Shown: positions 14,724-25,200 of the stretch, in pieces
Numbering within the stretch: position 1 is the stretch's first letter
How the letters are laid out: each line of letters starts with the position of its first letter
Origin: an uncultured Spirochaetaceae bacterium
Lineage (GTDB): Bacteria; Spirochaetota; Spirochaetia; Treponematales; Treponemataceae
Length of the DNA: 64,000 bases
Assembly (NCBI GenBank): GCA_902802305.1
Contig: CADCLG010000016.1
Span: 16,339 to 80,338, forward strand
Direction: 5' to 3'
Notes under the pieces: generated by a model
Database searches by the model: none
What the model saw: the letters and a program-made list of their open reading frames with translations, nothing else
What the model was told of the DNA's origin: nothing
Position numbers and translations under genes: made by a program

Positions 14724-17047
14724 AAAAAGAACTTGAAAATACAAAAGAAACAAAAATCTCAAAAAAAGATAAAACAATTTCAAAGGAAACAAAAACAGAA
14801 GTTGCAACAAAAGAAAAGAAACCTAAAAAAGAAGAAAAAACTATACCGGCTTCAAAACTTCCAAAACTCTTTACAAAAACTTATACCGAAAAACAGCTGG
14901 AAAAACGCCTTTATAAAAAAATCTATATAAAGCAGGATAAAGAATATCTGGCCTCCCTGATTAAAGAATGTGGAAAAAATAAAAAGGATATAGCCCTTTA
15001 CTCAATTCCTAAAGATTTAATGTTTACTAAAAAGGAATTGGCACAGCTTAAAACCCTTGCTAAAGAGATTAAGTCTCAGAAGGGGCGCGTTAGATGGGTT
15101 CCTCTTATTGCAACTGTAGCTTTTATTGCGGCTGTAGTGATTGTGATTACAGCTACAAAAAATATAATCGCTACAAAAGCAATAAAATCTATCTGTGAAT
15201 CAAATTTTGAAGCAAAATGTGACATTCGCGATTTGGACATCAGTTTTTTAAACGCTCATTTCAGGATGGACGGGCTTGAAGTTGCAAATAAAAATGAGCC
15301 AATGAAAAACCTCTTTTCGGTTGAAGGAGTCAATTTTGATTTTGACATGCTTCAATTGCTCCGTGCCCGCTTTGTAGCAAATGAACTTTCAATAACTGGA
15401 GTTGCAACAAACACCGACCGAAAATATTCAGGAGATATTTCTGCCCAGCTGAGGGCAAAATACGAAAAAAAGAAGGCAAAAAAAGCAGAAAAAGAGGCAA
15501 AAAATGCTGATTCTGCCTTTATGAAATCCTTATCAGAAAAAACTGACCTTGCAATGGATACACTTACTTCTTCTGTAACCGGTCTTTTTGATAAATACAA
15601 TCCAGAAACCATTATCAAAGACTGCTATGCTCAATTACAGACACCGACAGTTGCAAAAGAGACTGAAGAAGAAGCAAAAAAATTAGTTTCAAGCTGGACA
15701 GAACGCTCAAAGCAAATCAGCACAAAAGTTACTTCAACAGTTAATAACGCTCAGGAAATCTCAAAAATTGATATAAACGCGGTAAAAACAGATCCTATTA
15801 AACTCAAAGAAACAATTGAACTGCTAAATACCACTTACAACGATGTTTCTGTTCTGAAAAAAGAAACTGATTCAATTTCAAGAGAGCTTAAATCTGACGT
15901 TTCAAAAGCCACCTCTCTGGCAACAAACATTCAAACTGCCATTCAAAATGACACAAACTTAGTAAGCACAGAGATTTCAAAAATCACTTCCCTCAATATT
16001 TCTGATGGAAAACGCTTTGTAACTCAAACCTTTGATACAATTGCATATCAGGTTCTTGGAAAATACTATCCTTATGTGCAAAAAGGCGTTGGATATCTTA
16101 TGCAGGCAAAAAACTCTTCAAAGGATGATACTTCCAAAAAAGCAAAGAAAGTTAAGAAAACCTCAACAATCACTCAGCGTGCGGAAGGACGAACTGTTTT
16201 CTATAAGATAGATTCAACTCCTAAAATCTGGATAAAAAAAGCAGCTGGTTCAGGCCCTAACTTTGCCTTTGATGCAGAAAATATCACAAATGATATGGAT
16301 AAAACAGGAAAACCTGCAACAGGAACAGTTAGCCTCAGCTTCAAAGAACTGGATCATTATGCAAAACTTTCTGTAGATACCCGTTCTGAATCTAAAGAAC
16401 CACTTGTTACTGCAAATTATAATTGTGACAAGCTACCGTTGAATTATCCTACAAGCAAGTTTGGAGATGCCCCTGGCGTTCCTGGAATTGAAACTAAAAG
16501 TAATCTTGATTTACTTTTTAAGATTTATGAAGATGATGGCTTTGATATTACAGGAAGAGGAAAGTTTACAGACATGAACATAACAACTGTTCCATTTGAG
16601 CCGGCTTTTGCTTCTGATATTTATTCAAACGTGATGGCAAATATTAAATCTATGGATTTAGCAACTACAATCGGTTATACGGTTTCCAGTGGTTTAAATC
16701 TGAACCTTACTTCTGATGTTGACAAACAGTTTATAGCTGCCCTCTCCAGCGAATTAAAAAATCAGCTCTCTGTAATAACAAATAAAGCCCAGACAGAATT
16801 AATTGCAAAATTAAATGAAGCTTCTGGTGGCGCCTTTGGAGAAATAAAATCCTTTGATGATATAAAAGCTAAAGTCAATGGATATGTTGAGTCTGTAAAT
16901 AATATTTACAAACAGCTTGAAAATAAACGTACAGAAGCCGAAAACGCCTTGAAGAATGCAGCAAAGAGCAAGGTAGATGAAGCAACAAATAAAGCAAAGG
17001 ATAAGGCAAAAGAAGCGGTTACTTCAGGATTAAAGAAATTATTCTAA
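14720..17047 (+). CDS. TIGR03545 family protein, AsmA-like envelope protein
   Basis: A 775-residue protein, second gene of the TIGR03546/TIGR03545 pair. The first 125 residues are cytoplasmic and very rich in Lys and Glu. One membrane helix lies at 127-146. The rest is predicted periplasmic: a domain with DIRDLDISFLNAHFRMDGLEVANKNEP (about 162-200) that looks like the start of AsmA-type proteins, a long coiled-coil region (about 320-440), beta-rich segments and an Ala/Lys-rich helical C-terminus. AsmA relatives bridge the envelope and move lipids, so envelope transport is a plausible but unproven role. It overlaps its membrane partner gene by 4 bp. Confidence 0.75.
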   Translation: MKKELENTKETKISKKDKTISKETKTEVATKEKKPKKEEKTIPASKLPKLFTKTYTEKQLEKRLYKKIYIKQDKEYLASLIKECGKNKKDIALYSIPKDLMFTKKELAQLKTLAKEIKSQKGRVRWVPLIATVAFIAAVVIVITATKNIIATKAIKSICESNFEAKCDIRDLDISFLNAHFRMDGLEVANKNEPMKNLFSVEGVNFDFDMLQLLRARFVANELSITGVATNTDRKYSGDISAQLRAKYEKKKAKKAEKEAKNADSAFMKSLSEKTDLAMDTLTSSVTGLFDKYNPETIIKDCYAQLQTPTVAKETEEEAKKLVSSWTERSKQISTKVTSTVNNAQEISKIDINAVKTDPIKLKETIELLNTTYNDVSVLKKETDSISRELKSDVSKATSLATNIQTAIQNDTNLVSTEISKITSLNISDGKRFVTQTFDTIAYQVLGKYYPYVQKGVGYLMQAKNSSKDDTSKKAKKVKKTSTITQRAEGRTVFYKIDSTPKIWIKKAAGSGPNFAFDAENITNDMDKTGKPATGTVSLSFKELDHYAKLSVDTRSESKEPLVTANYNCDKLPLNYPTSKFGDAPGVPGIETKSNLDLLFKIYEDDGFDITGRGKFTDMNITTVPFEPAFASDIYSNVMANIKSMDLATTIGYTVSSGLNLNLTSDVDKQFIAALSSELKNQLSVITNKAQTELIAKLNEASGGAFGEIKSFDDIKAKVNGYVESVNNIYKQLENKRTEAENALKNAAKSKVDEATNKAKDKAKEAVTSGLKKLF

Positions 17048-17084
17048 ATGCTCTGTTAAATCAGATTTCATACGGAAGATTTTT

Positions 17085-18032
17085 ATGCAGAAAAAACGTA
17101 TCTGGTATTTTTGTTTTATTTTATTTTTTGCACAGATTTTATTTTTCTCTTGTAAACCTAGAAAACAGATTGATTTATCTGATAGAAAAAGAATTGCCGT
17201 TACATTTTTCCCTATTTACGACTGGACCCGAACTATCATAAATGAGGGAAATAATGACAAGCTTCTTTTATATATGATTGAAAAAAGCGGCTTTGATATT
17301 CATTCTTTTGCAGCTTCAAGCGGAGATATTTCACAAATAAAAAATGCTGATTTAGTTATTTATTGCGGTAACAGCACGGACCAATGGATTAGCGAAATTA
17401 TCAAGGCCCCGGAAAATCAAAATCAAATTGCCTTGAATCTTGCTGACGGTGTAAAAGAAAGCCTTGGCTTACAAAGGCTCGATGAACATTTCTGGCTGAA
17501 TCCTTACTACGCGGCAGCTTGCTGCAATCTAATCGCCCAGGCAATTATTAAAATTGAACCATCAAAACAGCAGTTGTATGAAGAATCAAACAAAACTTAT
17601 ACTGATTTGCTCAACAAGCTTAATGATGAGTTTGCCTTTACAATTGAAGGTCTGGATAATAAAGCAATTATTTTTGCAGACCGTTTTCCCTTTGAAAGCT
17701 GGAAACAATATGGGCTTAAAGTTGACTCCATTTATGAAAACTGCCCGATAACTGCAACACCGTCAGAACAAAAGCAATCTGCGCTGGAAAAAGAACAACT
17801 TGAACAGCGGATTGAACAATTGGCAGTCAGACTAAATGAAGAAGATATCAACGACATTTATGTAACAGAATTGTCTGACAAAAAAAACGCAAAAGCCATC
17901 ATCAATAAAGCAAAAAAAGCGTCCTGCAATATCCTTGTTTTAGATTCGCTCCATTCCACTACCCTTAATCAGGCATTTTATGGAAAAGCTTATCTGTCGG
18001 CATTACAGGACAATTTGAAAAAGCTTCAATAG
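17085..18032 (+). CDS. Metal (zinc/manganese) ABC transporter substrate-binding lipoprotein
   Basis: A 315-residue ZnuA/TroA-family lipoprotein. The signal peptide ends in LFFSC, with the lipid-anchored Cys23. Likely metal ligands are H73 (FDIHSF) and H135 (DEHFWLNP); the third His of classic ZnuA is replaced by the ADRFPFESWKQYGL segment (198-211), a variant seen in other zinc-binding members. A fourth ligand could be E262. The gene follows the TIGR03545 gene by 37 bp, but no ABC permease or ATPase gene accompanies it, so it is either an orphan receptor or works with components elsewhere. The binding metal cannot be decided from sequence. Confidence 0.85.
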   Translation: MQKKRIWYFCFILFFAQILFFSCKPRKQIDLSDRKRIAVTFFPIYDWTRTIINEGNNDKLLLYMIEKSGFDIHSFAASSGDISQIKNADLVIYCGNSTDQWISEIIKAPENQNQIALNLADGVKESLGLQRLDEHFWLNPYYAAACCNLIAQAIIKIEPSKQQLYEESNKTYTDLLNKLNDEFAFTIEGLDNKAIIFADRFPFESWKQYGLKVDSIYENCPITATPSEQKQSALEKEQLEQRIEQLAVRLNEEDINDIYVTELSDKKNAKAIINKAKKASCNILVLDSLHSTTLNQAFYGKAYLSALQDNLKKLQ

Positions 18033-18036
18033 ATTT

Positions 18037-18987
18037 TTAGTCAATTTTCAAACCGTAAATAAAGAAATCAAAATAGAACTTACCAAGAATATATTTGTTG
18101 CAGGCACATTCAGACATACACAAAACCTTTCCATCTGCATAATCCAAATCTTCACTCATAGGAAGGGCTTTAAAAGATTTAGAGCAATTTTCGCGATCAA
18201 GAAAATAAACTTTTGCGCCGTCGTAAGTCTGCTTTGTATCAATCAAATCCTCAGGTTCAAAAATAAAATAATCAGATTTATATAAAGCCCAGCTGCGGGA
18301 AAGAACAATTTTTCCTGACGATGTTACCGCAAAACCCTGGATTTCGTTTGGAATAGAGTAGATTTCCAGAGCTTTTTCAAGATTATCAAGTGCGTATTTT
18401 GTTACAATTGCCCGCTGAGTTTTGCCATTATATTGGATTTCATTGCAGCACGGATAGGAAGTATCATTATTAAACTCGCCGACATAAAGATAAGTATCAT
18501 CAGAAAAAACAAAGGAAGAATGATTATTTACATGGATTGGAGAACCGATTTCTACAGTTTTATTATCCTTAAGCAGGCTTGCAGAGAACTTATACAAACC
18601 ATCGCTTTCGTTAGCAATATAAAAATATCCTTTTGCATACTGAATACCGCCTGTATGTCCAAGAAAAGCCTGACCGTTTGACGACAAGCTGTAATAAGTA
18701 ATTTTTCTATTTTTTTTGTCCACCTTATAAATGCGACTGGCAGATTCATCTTTCATATAACCAGCTGTGATGTAATAATCTTCATCATCATTGTAAGTGC
18801 AGCCCTGAGGAACATAGCCATTATTCATACCAGGATTTCGTGCAACTTTGGTCCGGATGCTGTAATAATCAGAAAAAATAAAATACTTGGAAATAAAAAA
18901 GCTTATCCAAGCTATGAATAAAAGACAGAAAACTCCACCGATAATCCCTCCCAGAACTTTTGCAATAATTTTTAAGATTTTTTTCAT
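18037..18987 (-). CDS. Membrane-anchored propeller-like protein of unknown function
   Basis: A 316-residue protein I do not recognise by family. One membrane helix (about 11-35) anchors an outer domain with recurring short strands (YITAGYMKDESASRIYKVDKKNRKITYYSL, YFYIANESDGLYKFSA, YLYVGEF, IVLSRSW) of the kind found in beta-propellers. Several cysteines (CCNEI; CMSECACNKY) lie in the outer part. It is the last gene of the seven-gene lipoprotein operon, 22 bp after the glycosyltransferase, with a GAGGT ribosome site. Its neighbour at 20,130 looks like a lipoprotein version of the same fold, so the two may work in one system. Confidence 0.6.
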   Translation of the reverse strand: MKKILKIIAKVLGGIIGGVFCLLFIAWISFFISKYFIFSDYYSIRTKVARNPGMNNGYVPQGCTYNDDEDYYITAGYMKDESASRIYKVDKKNRKITYYSLSSNGQAFLGHTGGIQYAKGYFYIANESDGLYKFSASLLKDNKTVEIGSPIHVNNHSSFVFSDDTYLYVGEFNNDTSYPCCNEIQYNGKTQRAIVTKYALDNLEKALEIYSIPNEIQGFAVTSSGKIVLSRSWALYKSDYFIFEPEDLIDTKQTYDGAKVYFLDRENCSKSFKALPMSEDLDYADGKVLCMSECACNKYILGKFYFDFFIYGLKID

Positions 18988-19009
18988 ATTTACCTCTTTT
19001 TTTTATATA

Positions 19010-20098
19010 TTATTTAGAATCTAAGGCCTTTTCTGCAATTTCGACAAACTCTTCTCCCCAATAGTCACAAAGCATTTGTCTTGCCTGAGGAAGAAGCTCC
19101 GGCACTACTCTATCACGCATCTGTTGAATATTATTCAAAATATAATAACGCGCTCTTGAACGCAGCATTTCAATTTCATCAGGAAGAAGCGGAGAAAGAT
19201 TATCTCCTTGTGATGGATTTTGATTTTTTCCCGCCCCTTGCTTTTCTACCCACTGGGAAATTACCGTAAATACGCTTGCCGCTGAACAAATCATTTTCCA
19301 TTTTTGGAGAGAGTCTATTGAACGGTGACTTGTCATACCTGTATTCACGCGGTAACGGTAAACTTTTGTCTGGATTCCGATATAAGATTTTGCATATTGT
19401 GACAGAAAAAAGAACAAAAGATAATCATCTGCCATGTTGCATTGCGTATAAGGAATATTTTCGTAGGCTTTTAAGAAAAGCTCACGTTTTATCAACTTGC
19501 CCCATGTATTCGCAGTAAAATCTCCGTTAATAATCCAGCGACGAAAAACCTCCCGCCCTTCTATTGTACCATAAAAAATTGTTCCATAGCGGTTTACTTC
19601 TTGCGGAAGAAAGTTTCCTTTTTCGTCAAAAGTACCGGCCGTGGAAGTTCCGTGTATAATATCATAAAATTGTCTTTGCTGTAAATCAGGCTCACTTGCA
19701 TTAGTATTTTGGATTTTTGCCGCATTATAAAGGGCAGATAAAGCACCTTCTTCCATTTCATCATCACTATCCAGCTGGGTAGTAAAAAAACCGCGTGCCT
19801 GAGTACATAAGCTACGGCGGACTTCAATAAGCCCACGGTTTTCACGATGCTCAATAAAGCGGATTTCCACCGGCTGCAAATTATTTTCTTTTCTAAAACG
19901 CTTACATTCTTTCTGGGCGATTTTTACAAGCTTTCTGGCATTTCTTCCCTTGCTGTCTTTTCCACGACTGGCATCGCTTACAACAAGTATTTCAAAAGAA
20001 TTAAAATCCTGTCTGTATGCCGAACGCAGGCACTGCAAAAGATAAGGCTCAGTAGAAAAAACAGGAATACAGACAGAAATTAGAGGTTGAAGTTTCAT
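19010..20098 (-). CDS. Family 2 glycosyltransferase
   Basis: A 362-residue GT-A fold enzyme. The N-terminal strand PLISVCIPVFSTEPYLLQCLRSAYRQ is the classic family 2 start, and LDSDDEM (about 113-119) is the DXD-type metal/UDP-sugar site. The second half contains the acceptor-side region (NTWGKLIKRELF; MADDYLLFFF). No signal or membrane segment is seen, so it acts in the cytoplasm. It lies within the lipoprotein operon (31 bp after one lipoprotein, 22 bp before the membrane propeller protein), which suggests it modifies a glycan tied to these surface proteins. The donor and acceptor are unknown. The ribosome site is weak. Confidence 0.88.
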   Translation of the reverse strand: MKLQPLISVCIPVFSTEPYLLQCLRSAYRQDFNSFEILVVSDASRGKDSKGRNARKLVKIAQKECKRFRKENNLQPVEIRFIEHRENRGLIEVRRSLCTQARGFFTTQLDSDDEMEEGALSALYNAAKIQNTNASEPDLQQRQFYDIIHGTSTAGTFDEKGNFLPQEVNRYGTIFYGTIEGREVFRRWIINGDFTANTWGKLIKRELFLKAYENIPYTQCNMADDYLLFFFLSQYAKSYIGIQTKVYRYRVNTGMTSHRSIDSLQKWKMICSAASVFTVISQWVEKQGAGKNQNPSQGDNLSPLLPDEIEMLRSRARYYILNNIQQMRDRVVPELLPQARQMLCDYWGEEFVEIAEKALDSK

Positions 20099-20129
20099 AA
20101 ATCACAAACACACAAGCAGTACAAAACTA

Positions 20130-22250
20130 TTAGAATTCATAAGAAGAACCTCTGTAAGAACTTGCGACAAAGGTATTGTCTTTATTTAAAGGGTATGTAT
20201 TCAGGAAGATTTCTCCACCAAAATTAATATCAACTAAATCTTTAATTGCAAAGTCTTTAAGACTTACAGTAACAAGACGATTTATATTGACCATTTTTGC
20301 ACCTGTTACATTATCATCTTCATCATAGATAAAGACTCTGTCACTAGTTACATTTCCATCCTCATCAACAAAATAATTTCCTTCGTCCACAATTACCAGT
20401 TCATCAGGCTTTCTTGCAACAAATCTAGTTGGTCCATAGAAAAACGAATGATAACTTGATAATGCAGTTTGCAGATTTATTCCATTTCCTAACCAGCCAA
20501 AAACACTTGCCTTTGCACCAGCTGCAGGTGAACTTCCATCAAAGTTAACAAAAGTAAGTTCAGTATCGCTTACATCTACCGTTATAATACCGCCACGTAA
20601 ATAACTTCCTTCTGAATTGAAAGAACTTATATTTCTTGTGTTGCACAAAATATAAAGTTTGAGCGATGTGTCATCATCTTTTACTGCCTGAATATCTGTA
20701 ATAGTCAGCTCACCCGCACTGATATTTTCTGCAAAATCTTCAGTATAAATAGAAACAGGCGTTCCAATTTCGTGTGTACCATCATCTTTTTCAACTATAG
20801 GAATCTGAGTAACATATAGTTTTGGAGAAATGCCTGATAAACCTAAATCTGCCATACTTGTCAGATAAATATAATTATCACATACATCTATATGAGAATA
20901 TTTATAATGTATATCCTGTTCTGCAATTTTTCCTCTTGTATCAGCAGTTGCCAGAGTTTCAGCCTCTCCATCCTCTGAAATCCTAATTAAAGAATTATTA
21001 GTAGGTGTGTAACTGTCACAATTCAGGAAATAAACAAAATTGTCATAAGCACACATAGATTGAATATTAAGATTGAACTCATAAATTTTTTCTCTTCTGT
21101 ATTTTCCTGTGTAATTCTTAGAGAATTTCCAAAGCTCCTGAGGATTAAAACGGGTTGTAGTATAGATAGTTTGCGTTATCGGATCAATTGCAAATCGTTC
21201 TGTAGCCATAGTTACTTTGGATATAAGAGCTTCATCTGCAGGAACCGTGCTTACACTGTCCAAATCCGAATACATATAAATACCGGGAGTCGGTGGCTCA
21301 AACTCCTTGATATAATTATTAGTTACATCCAAATCATAAAGAATAATCGGATAACTGCTTCCAGCAGGAACAGAGTAATGACTCAATATATCATCAGAAA
21401 TCGCGAAATGATTATCTTCATTTATCAATTGTCCGTCATCTTTCCATGTATCTGTAACACAGCCTGACAAAACAGTAACCATCTGATAACAAGAATATAT
21501 TTCTTTGTCTTCCGAATCTTTAAATGACATAAAAAGTTCATAAGTACCCATAGGTACGTTTGTATAAGAAATAGTAGCCTTATTCTCAGAAAAATTAAAT
21601 GAATTATTTTCAAGAGAATCATCTGCCCAAGTGCACATCACAGAGAAAATAGTTCCCGAAAAATTTTCTGTAGCATCAAATACATCAAGGCTGATTGAGC
21701 CATTACCAGTGATTGGCCAGTTAGAACTTGGAAGCATCTTAATTGGAATATTTTCAAATTTTTTATTATACAAGGATGTGTTATTTATTGGATTTAAATT
21801 AATATCACACATACCTTGCATTAAAATTTTGTCATAATTGGGAGTATTATCGACATCCATCTCAAAAATGCCTAATCTTACACACCATTTACCTTTACAA
21901 TTCAATTTTACCGACCAGGTAAAATTATCAGTATCTACAGAAAGATGTATAGACGTAACATCAGTAATATCACCAGGCTGCTCCTGAAAAGGCATTGCTT
22001 CTCCGTAGAAAAAATATCCATCTGGTAAAGTTTTAAAAGAAACAATTGCAGAACGGGATGGGGAATTAAAATTTAACTGCTGCGTAGACAAAAAATTAGA
22101 GGGAAATGCTCCTTCTTCTGCTAAAAGAATTTTACCACCAACAGTAAATGATTCGTCTTCAACAGGTTTTATAGAATTCTTACAAGCAGCAAAAAAAACT
22201 GCACAGGCACAAGCAATAATCGCAAAAAAATATATTTTATTCTTTTTCAT
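20130..22250 (-). CDS. Large lipoprotein with propeller-like domain (operon gene 5)
   Basis: A 706-residue lipoprotein. The signal peptide ends in FFAAC (Cys23). Residues about 35-290 are beta-sandwich-like (FTVGGKILL; WSVKLNCKGKWCVRLGIFEM). From about 300 on, recurring segments such as FAIDPITQTIYTTTRF, MCAYDNFVYFLNCDSY, DVCDNYIYLTSMADL and LKLYILCNTRNI look like blades of a beta-propeller. A strong AGGAGGGC ribosome site precedes the ATG, which lies 12 bp after the upstream lipoprotein stop. The function is not known. It probably sits on the outer surface or in the periplasm and could bind a ligand or a partner lipoprotein. Confidence 0.7.
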   Translation of the reverse strand: MKKNKIYFFAIIACACAVFFAACKNSIKPVEDESFTVGGKILLAEEGAFPSNFLSTQQLNFNSPSRSAIVSFKTLPDGYFFYGEAMPFQEQPGDITDVTSIHLSVDTDNFTWSVKLNCKGKWCVRLGIFEMDVDNTPNYDKILMQGMCDINLNPINNTSLYNKKFENIPIKMLPSSNWPITGNGSISLDVFDATENFSGTIFSVMCTWADDSLENNSFNFSENKATISYTNVPMGTYELFMSFKDSEDKEIYSCYQMVTVLSGCVTDTWKDDGQLINEDNHFAISDDILSHYSVPAGSSYPIILYDLDVTNNYIKEFEPPTPGIYMYSDLDSVSTVPADEALISKVTMATERFAIDPITQTIYTTTRFNPQELWKFSKNYTGKYRREKIYEFNLNIQSMCAYDNFVYFLNCDSYTPTNNSLIRISEDGEAETLATADTRGKIAEQDIHYKYSHIDVCDNYIYLTSMADLGLSGISPKLYVTQIPIVEKDDGTHEIGTPVSIYTEDFAENISAGELTITDIQAVKDDDTSLKLYILCNTRNISSFNSEGSYLRGGIITVDVSDTELTFVNFDGSSPAAGAKASVFGWLGNGINLQTALSSYHSFFYGPTRFVARKPDELVIVDEGNYFVDEDGNVTSDRVFIYDEDDNVTGAKMVNINRLVTVSLKDFAIKDLVDINFGGEIFLNTYPLNKDNTFVASSYRGSSYEF

Positions 22251-22262
22251 TCTGCCCTCCTA

Positions 22263-25200
22263 TTAATCTGTAACCTTTGTATCGCGGTAATAGCACAAAC
22301 TGCTATTATCTTTTAATTCAGCGGCAATAGTATAATTCTCTGACAATGAAAGAGATATATTTTTACCATCAACTTCCAAAGAAATAGAATCATACTGATT
22401 AGGAGGATTGGGAGTCGTTATATCAGGTTTATCATTGTTCTCAGCAAATGCCCATTCCTTTAATTTTTCTGATACAAAATTTACATCATTGCCATAACCT
22501 ATACTAAACAATCGTCCCGAATCATCAACAGTTAACTCAGGCTGATTTTCTGGATCATCACTAAAAATGCCATCTCCACTGCTGTTTGCAAAAGCATACG
22601 GTCCGATTGCAATTACTGATTCTGGAATATTAAAGTTTCCAACCTTCCAGCTAGAATTACAAGTAAATGCATAATCTCCAATATAAACAATACCAGAAAG
22701 ATTTACATTCTCAAGCTTTTCTGCACAGTTCACAAATGCATATTTTCCTATTGACTGTATATCGCTATCTGTATAGGCTTCATCACATTCAATAAAATCA
22801 TAATCTGTAAAATCTGCTTTTGTAACATTACTTCCTGCACAAATAAGTTCTGCATAAGGATAACCAACTGATGCATTGCGAACAAGGATATTACCGTAAT
22901 TATTCGTCTTAAAATTAGTATTTGTATCAACAGCAAAGGAAGCAAGTTTTGAACATCCAATAAAAGGATTTATTCCTTCTTCAATTATAAACTCGTGGCC
23001 AATTGAAATGCTTTCAAGTTTTTTGTATGCATAAAGTTGATAACTTCCTAATGTAGCTTTTTCCTTAAATGTAACGCTCTTTAGAGTATCCGCAGAAGTT
23101 GAAAAGAAAGAATCCTGATAATGCTCATCAGCTTCTGGCTCAGAAGTCAAATCTGGCAAGAAAACATCATTGTTAAACACAACATTAGAAAAATGCATTC
23201 CTACAGGAACATTGTCTTCTGCAAATGCATAAATGTAGTTTCTAAAGGAATTATAAGCGTCTATATCAGATATTTCGATATTGACATTAAGGTTTTCTAC
23301 AGAAGTACCATAAAAAACGGTTTTATCATAATCATACATTGTATCAGGAAGCTGCGATGGAATAAAATCAATATTCAGCACTGATAACTTATCGAAAGAA
23401 AAGGCTGCGTCTCCAATAATATCTACATAAGCAAGGCTTGTAATTTTGTTGAGGTTAGTATTTGCAAAAGCTTTATCATTTATTTTTTTTATGCGCTTTG
23501 AAGATTCTTCTGTTGCACAACCCTGGCCGAATATAGTCTCGTTAGTCAAATCAAGTTCTGTAAAATCAGGACTGCCATCACTAGCAGTTAAGTCAGGAAC
23601 AGCAAAAAAGATTTCCCTGTAATTTCCGTTTTCAGAATCTTCAACATTGCGTAATACAATTTTTTCACCGATTACTTCATATTTGGAATCTACAGTCTCA
23701 CCATCTGCATTTTCTGGAATTATAACAAATTTCTTAAGCCGGCTGCAGGCATTAAATGGAGCCGATTCAACAAAATTATTATTATTGTCATAATCATAAC
23801 ATCCAAGCTGAAGATTTCCGCTATCATAAACATAGATTTCTTCAAGATCCTGCAAGTCGTAAAAACCAGAAATTTTTTGAACATAAGGCGAAAGTTTTAT
23901 AGAATGAATACCGTTTCCATTATCCTCAGGACAGTTAGTTCCAAGCCAATCGTCTTCGCAGCCAACTTCCAAAAGATGGCTGCCTGTTTCACTCATATCA
24001 AGGTCAATCAGATGTATATCATAATTACATTCATCCAAAACATTTGTTACAGCCATAAAATAACCTATGGCTTTGTCTCCACCATCTGCAACCCCAGGAT
24101 TTCCTGTTATTTTAATAAGTGCATCTGCAGAAAGATGTTTAAGTCCCAGTTTCATATCTGATTGAAACTTTTCCGCATCTTTGCCCTCTGTACCATCATA
24201 TTTGCTAAGGTCAAATTCATAATATTCTTTTTCTGGTACATAAAAAGTATGATAAATACTGCTTGACATGTTAGTTTCAAGATCTGTTGCAGTAATATAT
24301 AAAGAATAATAACCGCCACCTAAAAGTCTGCTGTCAGGCCCTTCTCCATCAATTGAAAAACAATATATTTTATTATCAGTGTCCAAAAATGCAGATGTTG
24401 CAATATATCGTTCACTATCTACCAGAGCACTACCATAATAAAGTTTTACGCTCATAGCCTGATTATATATTTCTTCTGTATCACAAATCTCAGCTAATCT
24501 GTCAGAATAAATCAAATAGGCAATCTTATTTAGGTAAAAATCTCCAAAACCTTCTGCTTCTTCAATTCTGATATCTGGTCCAGTTATAATATCTATACCG
24601 CCTGTTGCCTGAGACAACTCATTAATATTATTTTTATTTAAAGTTATGGTTTTTACAGTTATGTTGCCGTTCACATGTATTGGTTCAGGCTTTGTTTTCA
24701 ACAAAATATAATTTTCTTCATCGCCAGGATCTGTAGTATAAAGCCTATACTTAAATATATATTCCCCGGCAGAAAGAGATTGCGAACTATAAGTTACATA
24801 TTTACGATCTGTTCCGTCATCAGCATTTGAAATTCCCAATTCTTCAAAGTCAAAAACCTTAAAATTAGGAATTTCATAAGGTGTTTGTCCATTGCTTTCT
24901 TTGGTAAAAAGACCTGCTTCAACCTTTGAGATTTCACAATCTTCTGTCCAATAAATCTTATAGATAAAATCACCATATTCGCTATAAGTTGTCGAAATTG
25001 TTATGCTGCTTGTTTCCTGTGTAACTTCGTAATCTTCCAAAGTACCAGACTGCACAAGCCTAAATCCGTCATTATATGGAACTTCAATATAAAGATTAAG
25101 TGTAAAATCATAATTGCCACAGAAAAGTTCCACTGATGAAGCCTGCAATTTTTGATATGCAGTTGTAACCGTTGTTGGATCTGCTTCGTCGCTTGAAGTT

